A stretch of DNA of 64,000 nt from assembly GCA_963741615.1 (NCBI GenBank), contig CAVUIU010000023.1:20451-84450 (forward strand), given 5' to 3'. Each line of letters starts with the position of its first letter. Positions within the stretch are counted from its first letter, which is position 1. Both the position numbers and the translations under genes were made by a program. Of this stretch, positions 34,840 through 44,055 are shown in pieces. Below the pieces are notes generated by a model. The model was not told the origin of the DNA and did not search any database. It saw nothing but the letters and a program-made list of their open reading frames with translations. Source of the stretch: UBA9676 sp963741615. GTDB lineage: Bacteria; Actinomycetota; Actinomycetes; Streptosporangiales; Streptosporangiaceae.

Positions 34840-35454
34840 TCAGCTGTTGCCCGATGCGGCAGCGGCTGCCGCCGCGCGGGCGCGCAGCATCGCCGCGGGC
34901 GCCACGTCCTCGATCGGCAGCCCACGCCGGGCCGCGATCTCCTCCGGGCGGTTGAGGCTCTTCAGCGCGGCCACCGTCGCGTGCACCACATTGATCGGGT
35001 TCGACGATCCCAGCGACCGCGAGAGCACATCGTGCACGCCTGCGCACTCCAGCACGGCACGCACCGGGCCGCCGGCGATGACGCCGGTCCCGGGGCTGGC
35101 GGGCTTGAGCAGCACCACTCCGGCCGCCTCCTCCCCCTGCACCGTGTGCGGGATCGTGCCGCCGATGCGGGGGACCCGGAAGAAGTGCTTCTTGGCCGCC
35201 TCCACGCCTTTGGCGATCGCGGCGGGCACCTCCTTGGCCTTGCCGTAGCCCACGCCGACCATGCCGTTGCCGTCGCCCACGACGACCAGGGCGGTGAAGC
35301 TGAACCGCCGCCCGCCCTGCACCACCTTGGCCACGCGGTTGATGGTCACCACCCGCTCCAGGTAGGCGGTGCCCTTGTCGGCCCCGCCCCGGCGGTCGTC
35401 ACGGCGTTCCCGCCGCTCGCCGCCGCCGCTGCCGCGCCGCGGAGTCGCTGCCAT
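34840..35454 (-). CDS. rpsE: 30S ribosomal protein S5
   Basis: Helps set decoding accuracy at the ribosome's mRNA entry. 204 aa. The double-stranded RNA-binding domain is ERVVTINRVAKVVQGGRRFS, and GNGMVGVGYGKAKEVPAAIA is diagnostic. The spectinomycin-contact loop VVQGGRRFSF looks ordinary. N-terminal 30 residues are Gly/Arg-rich. Confidence 0.97.
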   Translation of the reverse strand: MAATPRRGSGGGERRERRDDRRGGADKGTAYLERVVTINRVAKVVQGGRRFSFTALVVVGDGNGMVGVGYGKAKEVPAAIAKGVEAAKKHFFRVPRIGGTIPHTVQGEEAAGVVLLKPASPGTGVIAGGPVRAVLECAGVHDVLSRSLGSSNPINVVHATVAALKSLNRPEEIAARRGLPIEDVAPAAMLRARAAAAAAASGNS

Positions 35455-35491
35455 CAGATCGTCCTTCCAGTGTTAGCCCACGTGAACACGC

Positions 35492-35878
35492 TCACAGCGT
35501 CAGCCCGCCTTCCCTGGCGCCGTCTGCGAGCGCGGCGACGCGGCCGTGGTAGGCGTAGCCGCCCCGGTCGAACACCGCGGCGGTGACGCCGGCCTCCCGC
35601 GCACGGCGGGCCAGGAGCTCGCCCACCTGCCGCGCCCTGGCCGTCTTGTCGCCACCGGCGTCCCGGATGCCCGAATCCAGGGTAGACGCTGCCGCGAGCG
35701 TGCTGCCCGTGCCGTCATCGACCAGCTGGGCGAAGATGTGCCGGGCGGACCGCTTGACGGCCAGCCGGGGGCGGGCCGCGGTGCCGGTCACCCTCTTGCG
35801 GACCCGCAGGTGCCGCCGCGCACGCAGGGATGTCCGCGCGGTGGTGTGCCCGCGTCCCCTGGTCCTGGTTGCAGTCAT
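35492..35878 (-). CDS. rplR: 50S ribosomal protein L18
   Basis: 128 aa 5S rRNA-binding protein. It contains ARRHLRVRKRVTGTAARPRL, SARHIFAQLVDD and FDRGGYAYHGRVAALADGAR, all typical. The first 20 residues are Thr/Arg-rich. Lies between rplF and rpsE. Confidence 0.97.
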   Translation of the reverse strand: MTATRTRGRGHTTARTSLRARRHLRVRKRVTGTAARPRLAVKRSARHIFAQLVDDGTGSTLAAASTLDSGIRDAGGDKTARARQVGELLARRAREAGVTAAVFDRGGYAYHGRVAALADGAREGGLTL

Positions 35879-35881
35879 GTC

Positions 35882-36418
35882 TTACTTCCCAGCCTTCCCG
35901 ACCTTGCGGCGGATCTGCTCGCCCTGGTAACGCAGGCCCTTGCCCTTGTACGGGTCAGGCTTGCGGAGCTTGCGGATGTTGGCGGCGACCTCGCCCACCT
36001 GCTGCTTGTCGATTCCCTCGACCACCAACCTGGTGGGGGTCTCGACCCGCAGGGTGATCCCTTCGGGCGGGCTGACGGTCACCGGGTGGCTGAAGCCGAG
36101 GGAGAACTCCAGGTTCTCGCCCCTGGCCTGGACCCGGTAGCCCACGCCGACGATTTCCAGGGTCTTGCGGTAGCCCTCGGTCACCCCGGTCACCATGTTC
36201 GCGACCAGCGTCCGGGACAGGCCGTGCAGCGCCCGTACGCTGCCCTCGTCGTTGGGCCTGGTCACGGTGACCACCCCATCGCTCTGGGACACCTCGATGG
36301 GCTCTTTCACCTCGAGCGAGAGCCGCCCCTTGGGCCCGGTGACGGTGACCTCACGGCCGTCGATGGTGACGTCGACACCGCTGGGGATCGTCACGGGCAT
36401 GCGTCCGATACGTGACAT
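35882..36418 (-). CDS. rplF: 50S ribosomal protein L6
   Basis: 178 aa from MSRIGRMPVTIPSGVDVTID, the conserved start (16 codons of open frame upstream are not). It has the two-fold L6 repeat; the C-terminal signature is DPYKGKGLRYQGEQIRRKVG. Binds near the GTPase centre of the large subunit. It lies 10 bases after rpsH and 3 before rplR. Confidence 0.97.
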   Translation of the reverse strand: MSRIGRMPVTIPSGVDVTIDGREVTVTGPKGRLSLEVKEPIEVSQSDGVVTVTRPNDEGSVRALHGLSRTLVANMVTGVTEGYRKTLEIVGVGYRVQARGENLEFSLGFSHPVTVSPPEGITLRVETPTRLVVEGIDKQQVGEVAANIRKLRKPDPYKGKGLRYQGEQIRRKVGKAGK

Positions 36419-36428
36419 CGCCGTCTCC

Positions 36429-36827
36429 TCACCAGACGTAGGCGAGGACTTCCCCGCCCACGCCACGCCTGACCGCCTGCCTGTCGGTCAACAGGCCACC
36501 CGAGGTGGAGATGATGGCGATGCCCAGCCCCCCGAGCACCCGCGGCAGGTTGTCCTTCTTCGCGTACACGCGCAGTCCGGGCTTGGACACCCGCTTGAGG
36601 CCGGCGATCGACCGCTCACGGGTCGGCCCGTACTTGAGCATGATCACGAGGTTCTTGCCGACCTCGGCATCCTCCACGCGCCAGCCGGCGATGTAGCCCT
36701 GCTCCTGGAGGATCTCCGCGATGTGAATCTTGATCGTGGAGCAGGGCATGCCCACCGTGTCGTGGTATGCCGAGTTGGCATTGCGCAGACGGGTCAGCAT
36801 GTCTGCGATCGGGTCGGTCATCGTCAT
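36429..36827 (-). CDS. rpsH: 30S ribosomal protein S8
   Basis: 132 aa, MTMTDPIADMLTRLRNANSA to VLAYVW. It contains KRVSKPGLRVYAKKDNLPRV and GLGIAIISTSGGLLTDRQA, the classic C-terminal domain. A 16S rRNA-binding assembly protein. Follows rpsZ after about 130 bases, the largest gap in this part of the run. Confidence 0.98.
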   Translation of the reverse strand: MTMTDPIADMLTRLRNANSAYHDTVGMPCSTIKIHIAEILQEQGYIAGWRVEDAEVGKNLVIMLKYGPTRERSIAGLKRVSKPGLRVYAKKDNLPRVLGGLGIAIISTSGGLLTDRQAVRRGVGGEVLAYVW

Positions 36828-36958
36828 GGCCTGGTGGCCCTCCTCACCGCGGTTTCCCTGCGGACCTGCGGTGTTTTCGGTCGTTGCCCGGGTTTGCCGC
36901 CCGGGCGGGTTGTGCTAACTGTCGTGTGCGCCCCTGGCCGTGCGGCCGCGGGCGCCTG

Positions 36959-37144
36959 TTACCAGCTGGACTTGGTGATGCCGGGCAGCTCACCGCGGTG
37001 GGCCATGGACCGGAAACAGATCCGGCACAGCCCGAACCTGCGGTACACCGCCCGCGGGCGCCCGCACCGCGAGCACCGGCTGTACCCGCGCACCTTGAAC
37101 TTCGGCGTGCGGTTCGCCTTGACGACGAGTCCCTTCTTCGCCAC
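36959..37144 (-). CDS. rpsZ: 30S ribosomal protein S14 type Z (zinc form)
   Basis: 61 aa from a GTG (MAKKGLVVKANRTPKFKVRG). The CxxC...CxxC zinc motif is CSRCGRP and CRICF. The GTG follows rplE by 5 bases with an AAGGAGAG ribosome-binding site. This is the C+ S14, the only S14 in the window; a zinc-free paralogue, if present, would be elsewhere. Confidence 0.96.
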   Translation of the reverse strand: MAKKGLVVKANRTPKFKVRGYSRCSRCGRPRAVYRRFGLCRICFRSMAHRGELPGITKSSW

Positions 37145-37149
37145 TTTGG

Positions 37150-37734
37150 TCAGCTCTCCTTGAACGGGAATCCGAGCCGGCGCAGCAGCGAACGGCCCTC
37201 GGCATCGGTGGTAGCGGTCGTGACCACGGTCACGTCCATCCCGCGCTGGCGGTCCACCTGGTCTGGGTTGATCTCGTGGAACATCAGTTGCTCCGTGAGG
37301 CCGAAGGTGTAGTTCCCGCGGCCGTCGAACTGCCGGTCGTTCAGACCCCGGAAGTCGCGGATCCTGGGCAGTGCCAGCGTGAGCAGCCGGTCGAGGAACT
37401 CCCACATCCGGTCACCCCGCAGCGTCACGTGCGCGCCGATCGGCATGCCCTCGCGGAGCTTGAACTGGGCGATCGACTTCCTCGCCCGGGCCACGGCCGG
37501 CTTCTGGCCGGTGATGATGGCCAGGTCCTTCACCGCGCCCTCGATGAGCTTGGCGTCCCGGGCCGCCTCGCCGACCCCCATGTTGACCGCGATCTTGGCC
37601 AGGCCGGGGATCTGCATGACGTTGGCGTAGCCGAACTCCTCCCGGAGCGCGGGCGCGATCTCCGCCTGGTAGCGCTCCTTCAGGCGCGGCCGGACCCGCT
37701 CGGCGGCCGTCTTCTCTGCCGTTGGTGCTGTCAT
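37150..37734 (-). CDS. rplE: 50S ribosomal protein L5
   Basis: 194 aa 5S rRNA-binding protein. It contains EFGYANVMQIPGLAKIAVNM, GQKPAVARARKSIAQFKLRE, GAHVTLRGDRMWEFLDRL and GNYTFGLTEQLMFHEINPDQ. Its ATG shares a base with the rplX TGA (TGATG). Intact. Confidence 0.98.
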   Translation of the reverse strand: MTAPTAEKTAAERVRPRLKERYQAEIAPALREEFGYANVMQIPGLAKIAVNMGVGEAARDAKLIEGAVKDLAIITGQKPAVARARKSIAQFKLREGMPIGAHVTLRGDRMWEFLDRLLTLALPRIRDFRGLNDRQFDGRGNYTFGLTEQLMFHEINPDQVDRQRGMDVTVVTTATTDAEGRSLLRRLGFPFKES

Positions 37735-38101
37735 CAGATGTCCTTACCGCCCGGGCGCGAGATCCGGACCTTGGTCTGGCTGCCGTCGTTCTCGTCGAAC
37801 CGGTAGCCGGCCCGGCCGGCTTCTTCGTCTCCGGGTTGACCAGGGCGACGTTGCTCACGTGGATCGGCGCTTCCTGGGTCACGATGCCGCCCTCCTTGGC
37901 GCCCCGCGCGCCCTGGAAGTTGACCTTCGTGTTCTTCCGGATGACGTTGACGCCCTGGACCAGCACCCGCTGCCGGGACGGGTAGGCGACAATGACCTTG
38001 CCTTCCCGGCCACGGTCGCGGCCTGCCAGCACCACCACGGTGTCGCCCTTCTTGATCTTCATCCCGGCCGGCTTGCGGCCGGCCTTCGCCTGCTTCGCCA
38101 T
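37734..38101 (-). CDS. rplX: 50S ribosomal protein L24, frameshifted
   Basis: Assembly-initiator protein of the large subunit. The N-terminal part (MKIKKGDTVVVLAGRDRGRE, KVNFQGARGAKEGGIVTQEA, HVSNVALVNPETKKP) is normal. At about 37811-37820 one base appears to be missing in a GGCC-rich run, and the conserved end GRAGYRFDENDGSQTKVRIS continues in another frame to KDI. With one base restored it is 122 aa. I take the ATG at 38101 because GGAGG lies 7 bases upstream and it overlaps the rplN TGA, though the family core starts 13 codons later. As L24 matters for growth, a sequencing error is likely. Confidence 0.9.
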
Positions 38102-38469
38102 CACAGCACCTCCGGCGCGAGCGAGATGATCCGCATGAACCGCTTCTCGCGCAGTTCACGGCCGACCGGACCGAAGATGCGGGTCCCGCGCGGGTCACCG
38201 CCATCGCGGATGAGGACGGCCGCGTTCTCGTCGAAGCGGATGTAGGAGCCGTCACCCCGGCGGCGTTCCTTGCGGGTGCGCACCACCACCGCCTTGACCA
38301 CATCGCCCTTGCGCACCCCGGCACCGGGAAGGGCGTCCTTCACCGTTGCCACGATGACGTCGCCGATGCCCGCGTATCGCCGACCGGAGCCGCCGAGCAC
38401 CCGGATGCACAAAAGCTCTTTGGCTCCGGTGTTGTCGGCGACCTTGAGCCGCGACTCCTGCTGGATCAC
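38101..38469 (-). CDS. rplN: 50S ribosomal protein L14
   Basis: 122 aa, MIQQESRLKVADNTGAKELL, with RYAGIGDVIVATVKDALPGA and DENAAVLIRDGGDPRGTRIF. One of the most conserved ribosomal proteins, at the subunit interface. The stop shares its A with the rplX ATG. Intact. Confidence 0.98.
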   Translation of the reverse strand: MIQQESRLKVADNTGAKELLCIRVLGGSGRRYAGIGDVIVATVKDALPGAGVRKGDVVKAVVVRTRKERRRGDGSYIRFDENAAVLIRDGGDPRGTRIFGPVGRELREKRFMRIISLAPEVL

Positions 38470-38563
38470 GTCAACTCCTGCTTCCTGACGCCGGCCTGCG
38501 CGGGCCCGGCGGGTTCTGGGTGGTTCTCGCGTGGGTGGCCCGTGCTGTCCTGGCCGTGCTTGC

Positions 38564-38842
38564 TTACTTGGCCTTCTCCAGGATCTCGGCGACCCGCCAG
38601 CGCTTGGTCGATGACAGCGGCCGGGTCTCCATCAGCCGGACGCGGTCACCGACGCCGCAGGCGTTCTCGCCGTCGTGCGCCTTGTACTTCTTGGTGCGGC
38701 GGATGACCTTGCCGTACTTGGGGTGCTTCACGCGGTCCTCGACGACGACCACGACGGTCTTGTCCATCTTGTCGCTGACGACGTAACCCTCGCGGACCTT
38801 GCGGTAGCCGCGGGCGGGCGCGTCGCCCTGCTCGTCACTCAC
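38564..38842 (-). CDS. rpsQ: 30S ribosomal protein S17
   Basis: 92 aa. It contains GYVVSDKMDKTVVVVVEDRV, HPKYGKVIRRTKKYKAHDGE and DRVRLMETRPLSSTKRWRV. OB-fold 16S rRNA-binding protein. Overlaps the end of rpmC by 8 bases, consistent with coupling. Followed by rplN after about 94 bases. Confidence 0.97.
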   Translation of the reverse strand: MSDEQGDAPARGYRKVREGYVVSDKMDKTVVVVVEDRVKHPKYGKVIRRTKKYKAHDGENACGVGDRVRLMETRPLSSTKRWRVAEILEKAK

Positions 38843-39074
38843 TGTCTTCCGTCTCCTCGGCGATGGTCACGATGCCGAGCTCACGCTCGCGCTTCACCGT
38901 GTAGATGCGGGCGATCTCCTTGCGGACGGCACGCAGCCGCCCGTGGCTCTCCAGCTGGCCGGTTGCGGCCTGGAAGCGGAGATTGAACAGTTCGGTCTTC
39001 GCCTCCGCGAGCTTGCTGTCGAGCTCTTCCTCGGTCGAACTCCGCAGGTCGTCGGCGACCAGGCCCTTCGCCAT
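38835..39074 (-). CDS. rpmC: 50S ribosomal protein L29
   Basis: 79 aa from the ATG at 39074 that overlaps the rplP TGA (TGATG). The core reads LDSKLAEAKTELFNLRFQAA and GRLRAVRKEIARIYTVKRER; it ends in an acidic tail (AEETEDSE). Two-helix protein near the peptide exit tunnel. Confidence 0.96.
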   Translation of the reverse strand: MAKGLVADDLRSSTEEELDSKLAEAKTELFNLRFQAATGQLESHGRLRAVRKEIARIYTVKRERELGIVTIAEETEDSE

Positions 39075-39493
39075 CACGCCTCACCCACTTCACGTCTCAC
39101 GAATTTGCACTTCATCGGCAGTTTGTGCATGGCACGGCGGAGCGCCTCCCTGGCCACGGGCTCGGTCACCCCGGACAGCTCGAACATGACCCGGCCGGGC
39201 TTGACGTTGGCGATCCACCATTCCGGCGAGCCCTTGCCGGAGCCCATCCGGGTCTCGGCGGGCTTCTTGGTGAGCGGCCGGTCGGGGTAGATGGTGATCC
39301 ACACCTTCCCGCCACGGCGGATGTGCCGGGTCATCGCGATCCGGGCGGCCTCGATCTGGCGGTTGGTCACGTAGGCGTGCTCCAGTGCCTGGATGCCGTA
39401 CTCGCCGAACGCCACCCGGGTACCGCCCTTGGCGGCACCGTGCCGGTCCGGCCGGTGCTGCTTGCGGTGCGCAGTCCTGCGCGGGATGAGCAT
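39074..39493 (-). CDS. rplP: 50S ribosomal protein L16
   Basis: 139 aa, MLIPRRTAHRKQHRPDRHGA, with FGEYGIQALEHAYVTNRQIE, TRHIRRGGKVWITIYPDRPL and RMGSGKGSPEWWIANVKPGR. Organises the tRNA-binding region of the large subunit. Followed by rpmC with overlapping codons. Intact. Confidence 0.98.
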   Translation of the reverse strand: MLIPRRTAHRKQHRPDRHGAAKGGTRVAFGEYGIQALEHAYVTNRQIEAARIAMTRHIRRGGKVWITIYPDRPLTKKPAETRMGSGKGSPEWWIANVKPGRVMFELSGVTEPVAREALRRAMHKLPMKCKFVRREVGEA

Positions 39494-39496
39494 GCC

Positions 39497-40305
<809 letters not shown>

Positions 40306-40306
<1 letters not shown>

Positions 40307-40656
40307 TAGCGGGACCTCCCCTTGGGTTCGTCCGAGACGATGACTGTGATGTGGCTGGTCCGCTTGTTGATCCGGTAACCGCGGCCCTGGGCGCGGGGCC
40401 GGAACCGCGGGAGGGTGGGTCCTTCGTCCACCCACGCGCGGCTCACCACCAGCGAGCCCGCGTCGAGCTGCTGGTTCTGGCCCGCGTTCGCGATGGCGCT
40501 CGCCAGCACCTTGCCGACCGGGTCACTCGCCGACTGGGGTGCGAACGTAAGGACCGCCTGCGCCTCATCGGCGGGCATGCCGCGGATGAGGTCCACCACC
40601 CGGCGGGCCTTGCGCGGGGTGACGCGGACATACCGCGCCATTGCCCTAGCCTCCAT
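40306..40656 (-). CDS. rplV: 50S ribosomal protein L22
   Basis: 116 aa, MEARAMARYVRVTPRKARRV, with VDLIRGMPADEAQAVLTFAP and a tunnel-wall hairpin including LPRFRPRAQGRGYRINKRTS. I keep the upstream Met (MEARA) as the start because actinobacterial L22 usually begins there and a GGAGAAG site precedes it. Macrolide-contact hairpin, no obvious change. Confidence 0.97.
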
Positions 40657-40701
40657 CGCTTCTTCTCCGTCTCTTTGTCACTCTGTCTGCGCTGACCCGG
40701 C

Positions 40702-40980
40702 CTAACGCCGGCTGCGGCGGTCGTCCCTGACATGGCTGCGGAACGTCCGGGTGGGCGCGAACTCACCGAGCTTGTGGCCGACCATCGCCTCGGTGATGAA
40801 AACCGGCACATGCTTGCGGCCGTCGTGGACCGCGATGGTGTGGCCGAGCATCGCCGGAACGATCATGGAGCGGCGTGACCACGTCTTGATCACATTCCTG
40901 GTGCCCTTGTCGTTCTGGACGTCCACCTTCTTGATCAGGTGGTCGTCGACGAAGGGGCCTTTCTTGAGACTACGAGGCAT
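40702..40980 (-). CDS. rpsS: 30S ribosomal protein S19
   Basis: 92 aa, MPRSLKKGPFVDDHLIKKVD, with TWSRRSMIVPAMLGHTIAVH and HKLGEFAPTRTFRSHVRDDR. Binds the head of the small subunit with S13. Follows rplB by 12 bases and precedes rplV. Confidence 0.98.
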   Translation of the reverse strand: MPRSLKKGPFVDDHLIKKVDVQNDKGTRNVIKTWSRRSMIVPAMLGHTIAVHDGRKHVPVFITEAMVGHKLGEFAPTRTFRSHVRDDRRSRR

Positions 40981-40992
40981 CGTGAGGTGCTC

Positions 40993-41826
40993 CTACCGCT
41001 TCTTCTTGCTGCGCCTGCGGATGATCAGCCGGTCGCTCGGCTTGTGGGCCTTCCGGGTGCGCCCTTCCGGCTTGCCCCACGGGCTGACCGGGTGACGGCC
41101 ACCGGAACTCTTGCCTTCGCCACCGCCGAGCGGGTGGTCGACCGGGTTCATCGCCACCCCGCGCACCGTCGGGCGGCGTCCCTTCCAGCGGCTGCGGCCG
41201 GCCTTGCCGAGTTTGATGTTGCCCTGCTCGGCGTTGCCGACCTCGCCGATGGTCGCCCGGCAGGCCGCGTCCACCCGCCGGATCTCGCCCGAGGGCATGC
41301 GCAGCTGCGCGAAGCCGCTCTCCTTGGCGAGCAGCTGGACCCCGGAGCCGGCCGAGCGGGCGATCTTGGCTCCGCCGCCGGGCCGCAGCTCGATGGCGTG
41401 CACGACGGTGCCGGTCGGGATGTTGCGCAGCGGGAGGCAGTTGCCGGGACGGATGTCCGCGCCGGGGCCGTTCTCGACCCTGTCACCCTGGGACAGGCCC
41501 TGCGGGCACAGGATGTAACGCTTCTCGCCGTCCGCGTAGTGCAGCAGCGCGATCCGGGCCGTGCGGTTGGGGTCGTACTCCAGGTGCGCCACCTTGGCCG
41601 GCACCCCGTCCTTGTCGGCCCGGCGGAAGTCGATCAGCCGGAAGGCGCGCTTGTGGCCACCGCCCTGGTGCCGGGCGGTGATCCGGCCATGCACATTCCT
41701 GCCACCCCGGGAGTGCAGGGGGCGGACGAGCGACTTCTCAGGCTCGCCGCGGGTGATCTCGGCGAAGTCTGCACCGCTCGCGCCCCGCCTGCCCGGGGTG
41801 GTCGGCTTGTACTTGCGGATAGCCAT
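40993..41826 (-). CDS. rplB: 50S ribosomal protein L2
   Basis: 277 aa. It contains RPLHSRGGRNVHGRITARHQ, GGGHKRAFRLIDFRR, CPQGLSQGDRV and GVAMNPVDHPLGGGEGKSSG, the peptidyl-transferase-proximal loop including the conserved His. Ends GRTRKAHKPSDRLIIRRRSK. Intact. Confidence 0.98.
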   Translation of the reverse strand: MAIRKYKPTTPGRRGASGADFAEITRGEPEKSLVRPLHSRGGRNVHGRITARHQGGGHKRAFRLIDFRRADKDGVPAKVAHLEYDPNRTARIALLHYADGEKRYILCPQGLSQGDRVENGPGADIRPGNCLPLRNIPTGTVVHAIELRPGGGAKIARSAGSGVQLLAKESGFAQLRMPSGEIRRVDAACRATIGEVGNAEQGNIKLGKAGRSRWKGRRPTVRGVAMNPVDHPLGGGEGKSSGGRHPVSPWGKPEGRTRKAHKPSDRLIIRRRSKKKR

Positions 41827-41848
41827 GTGTGCTTAAGCTCCTGTCGAT

Positions 41849-42151
41849 CTAGCTGACCGGTCCGCCGAAGACGTCGATCCGGTCCCCCTCGGCGAGGCTG
41901 ACGATGGCGCGCTTGGTGTCGGGCCGCTTCCCCCAGCCGTACCTGGTGCGGCGGCGCTTGCCCGGCCGGTTGAGTGTGTTGACGCTGGTCACGCGGACAC
42001 TGAAGACCGCCTCGACCGCCTGCCTGATCTCGGTCCGGTTGGCGCCGGGGGCCACCACGAAGGTGTACTTGCCGTCGTCGGCCAGCCGGTAGCTCTTCTC
42101 CGAGATCACCGGCCGCAGCAGGATGTCCCGCGGATTCGCGATCTTGCTCAC
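41849..42151 (-). CDS. rplW: 50S ribosomal protein L23
   Basis: 100 aa, MSKIANPRDILLRPVISEKS. Contains YTFVVAPGANRTEIRQAVEA, VNTLNRPGKRRRTRYGWGKR and ends VFGGPVS. Exit-tunnel protein and docking point for trigger factor and SRP. Its ATG overlaps the rplD stop. Confidence 0.97.
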   Translation of the reverse strand: MSKIANPRDILLRPVISEKSYRLADDGKYTFVVAPGANRTEIRQAVEAVFSVRVTSVNTLNRPGKRRRTRYGWGKRPDTKRAIVSLAEGDRIDVFGGPVS

Positions 42152-43074
42152 TGCTGCTCCTCGTCCGGCTTGTCGCCGCCCGCCGCGCCGCTACCGCGCG
42201 CGGTCCGGGTCCGGCGGGGTAGTGCCGCCTCGTCCTTGGCCGGCGCGTCCGCGGCTGCCTCGTCCTTGGCCGCCTCGTCCTTTGCGGCGGGCTTGGTCCT
42301 GGCCGGCGCACTCTTGGCCGGCGCGTCCTTGGCGGGCGCGTCCCCGGCTGCGTCGTCCTCGGCCGGCGCGGCCTTGGCAGCCGCGCCCTTGGCGGCCGGC
42401 TTCGCCCTGGCTGGGGCGTCGTCGGCCGGCGGCTCCTGGCCGGTGAACCCCGACAGCGCGGCGTGGGTGAACACGACGTAGTCGCTCGCCAGGACGTCGT
42501 AGGTGTTGAGCTGCCCGGTAGTCAGCACGCGCACGTGCATGGCGTTGCGCAGGCTCTTGCGGGTCAGCTCGTCGCCGTCGTTCACCACGACCAGCACCGA
42601 GCGCGAGAGCCGGGCGCCGGTCTCACCGACCGCGGCCCGCAGCACCGTGAGCGCCGCCGACGTGCTCGGCTCCTCACCCTCGACGAACCGGCTCACGACC
42701 GCCACCCGGCCGTGGCTGCTCCGGTCGGACAGGGCCCCACGCAGCGCGGCCGCCTTCATCTTCTTGGGGGTGCGCTGGACGTAGGAACGTGGCACCGGGC
42801 CGTGGACCGTGCCGCCGCCGGTGTACTGCGGCGCCCTCAGCGAGCCCTGGCGGGCCCGGCCCGTGCCCTTCTGCCGGTACGGCTTCTTGCCACCGCCGCG
42901 GACCGCGCCGCGGGTCTTGGTGGCGTGGGTGCCCTGCCGGGCCGCGGCCTCCTGGGCCACGACGACCTGGTGGATCAGCGGGATGTTGACCTTGGCGCCG
43001 AAGAACTCCGCCGGGAGCTCGACGTCCTTGCCGCCCTTACCGGACGGCGTGACGACACTGACGACCGTGCTCAC
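42148..43074 (-). CDS. rplD: 50S ribosomal protein L4 with long C-terminal extension
   Basis: 308 aa from a GTG overlapping the rplC TGA (GTGA). The core has AEFFGAKVNIPLIHQVVVAQ, the tunnel loop RGGGKKPYRQKGTGRARQGS, and VVVNDGDELTRKSLRNAMHV, ending near residue 215 at ALSGFTGQ. A 90-residue Ala/Lys/Asp-rich tail follows, with repeated APAKDAPAKSAPARTKPAAK units, ending in a basic TRTARG segment and DEEQQ. L4 is normally about 205-220 aa. Low-complexity, probably disordered. Confidence 0.95.
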   Translation of the reverse strand: MSTVVSVVTPSGKGGKDVELPAEFFGAKVNIPLIHQVVVAQEAAARQGTHATKTRGAVRGGGKKPYRQKGTGRARQGSLRAPQYTGGGTVHGPVPRSYVQRTPKKMKAAALRGALSDRSSHGRVAVVSRFVEGEEPSTSAALTVLRAAVGETGARLSRSVLVVVNDGDELTRKSLRNAMHVRVLTTGQLNTYDVLASDYVVFTHAALSGFTGQEPPADDAPARAKPAAKGAAAKAAPAEDDAAGDAPAKDAPAKSAPARTKPAAKDEAAKDEAAADAPAKDEAALPRRTRTARGSGAAGGDKPDEEQQ

Positions 43075-43733
43075 CTGGCCTCCTTCACCGCTGGCTGCTT
43101 GGCGGCACTGCGCACGAGGACCATGCTGCCCCGGGGGCCGGGGACCGCCCCGCGGATGAGCAGCAGGCCACGCTCGGCGTCCACCGCGTGGAGGGTGAGC
43201 CGTGGCACCGTGGTCCGGATGTTGCCCATCCGACCGGCCATCCGCAGGCCCTTGAAGACACGCCCCGGCGTGGCACAGCCGCCGATCGAGCCGGGTGAGC
43301 GGTGCTTGCGCTGGGTGCCGTGGGAGGCGCCGAGGCCGTGGAAGCCGTGCCGCTTCATCACCCCAGCGGTGCCCTTGCCCTTGGTCCGGCCGGTGACGTC
43401 GACCAGCTCGCCGGCCCCGAACGTCTCGGCCGTGATCTCCTGGCCCAGGGTGTACTGCGAGGCGTCGTCGGTGCGCAGCTCGACCAGGTAGCGCCGGGGT
43501 GTCACCCCGGCCTTGGCGAAGTGGCCGGCCACCGGCTTGGTGACCCGCCGGGGGTCGATCTCGCCGTAACCGAGCTGCACGGCGGAATAGCCGTCGGCGG
43601 CGGGGGTGCGCACCGCGGTCACCACGCACGGACCCGCCTCCACGACCGTGACCGGGACAATCTTCCCGTCGTCGCTGAAGACCTGGGTCATGCCGAGCTT
43701 GGTGCCCAGAACGCCCTTGATGTCCTTACTCAT
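43071..43733 (-). CDS. rplC: 50S ribosomal protein L3
   Basis: 220 aa. It contains GVLGTKLGMTQVFSDDGKIV, the GQEITAETF segment, RTKGKGTAGVMKRHGFHGLG and SIGGCATPGRVFKGLRMAGR, which reaches toward the peptidyl-transferase centre. Follows rpsJ by 13 bases. First large-subunit gene of the S10 block. Confidence 0.98.
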   Translation of the reverse strand: MSKDIKGVLGTKLGMTQVFSDDGKIVPVTVVEAGPCVVTAVRTPAADGYSAVQLGYGEIDPRRVTKPVAGHFAKAGVTPRRYLVELRTDDASQYTLGQEITAETFGAGELVDVTGRTKGKGTAGVMKRHGFHGLGASHGTQRKHRSPGSIGGCATPGRVFKGLRMAGRMGNIRTTVPRLTLHAVDAERGLLLIRGAVPGPRGSMVLVRSAAKQPAVKEAR

Positions 43734-43746
43734 GTCGCTGCGGTCC

Positions 43747-44055
43747 TCAGAGCTTGATCTCGATGTCGACGCCGGCCGGCAGGTCCAGCCGCATCAGTGA
43801 GTTGACGGTCTTCGGCGTGGGATCGATGATGTCGATCAGGCGCTTGTGCGTGCGCATCTCGAAGTGCTCGCGCGAGTCCTTGTACTTGTGCGGCGACCGG
43901 ATGACGCAGTACACGTTCTTCTCGGTAGGCAGCGGCACCGGCCCAGCCACCCTCGCGCCCGTACGGGTGACCGTGTCCACGATCTTCCGTGCCGAGCTAT
44001 CTATGACCTCGTGGTCATAGGCCTTGAGCCGAATGCGGATCTTCTGTCCCGCCAT
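43747..44055 (-). CDS. rpsJ: 30S ribosomal protein S10
   Basis: 102 aa, MAGQKIRIRLKAYDHEVIDS. Contains VAGPVPLPTEKNVYCVIRSP and REHFEMRTHKRLIDIIDPTP; ends ADVEIKL-like (AGVDIEIKL). Also the transcription factor NusE. It heads the S10 block, separated from tuf by about 120 bases, so an own promoter is plausible. Confidence 0.98.
   Translation of the reverse strand: MAGQKIRIRLKAYDHEVIDSSARKIVDTVTRTGARVAGPVPLPTEKNVYCVIRSPHKYKDSREHFEMRTHKRLIDIIDPTPKTVNSLMRLDLPAGVDIEIKL

Noticed and set aside
32578..35586. 1002-codon plus-strand open frame opposite secY-rplO-rpsE
   Set aside because: It lies antisense to clear ribosomal and secY genes and its composition is that of a complement of GC-rich coding DNA; no family motif.
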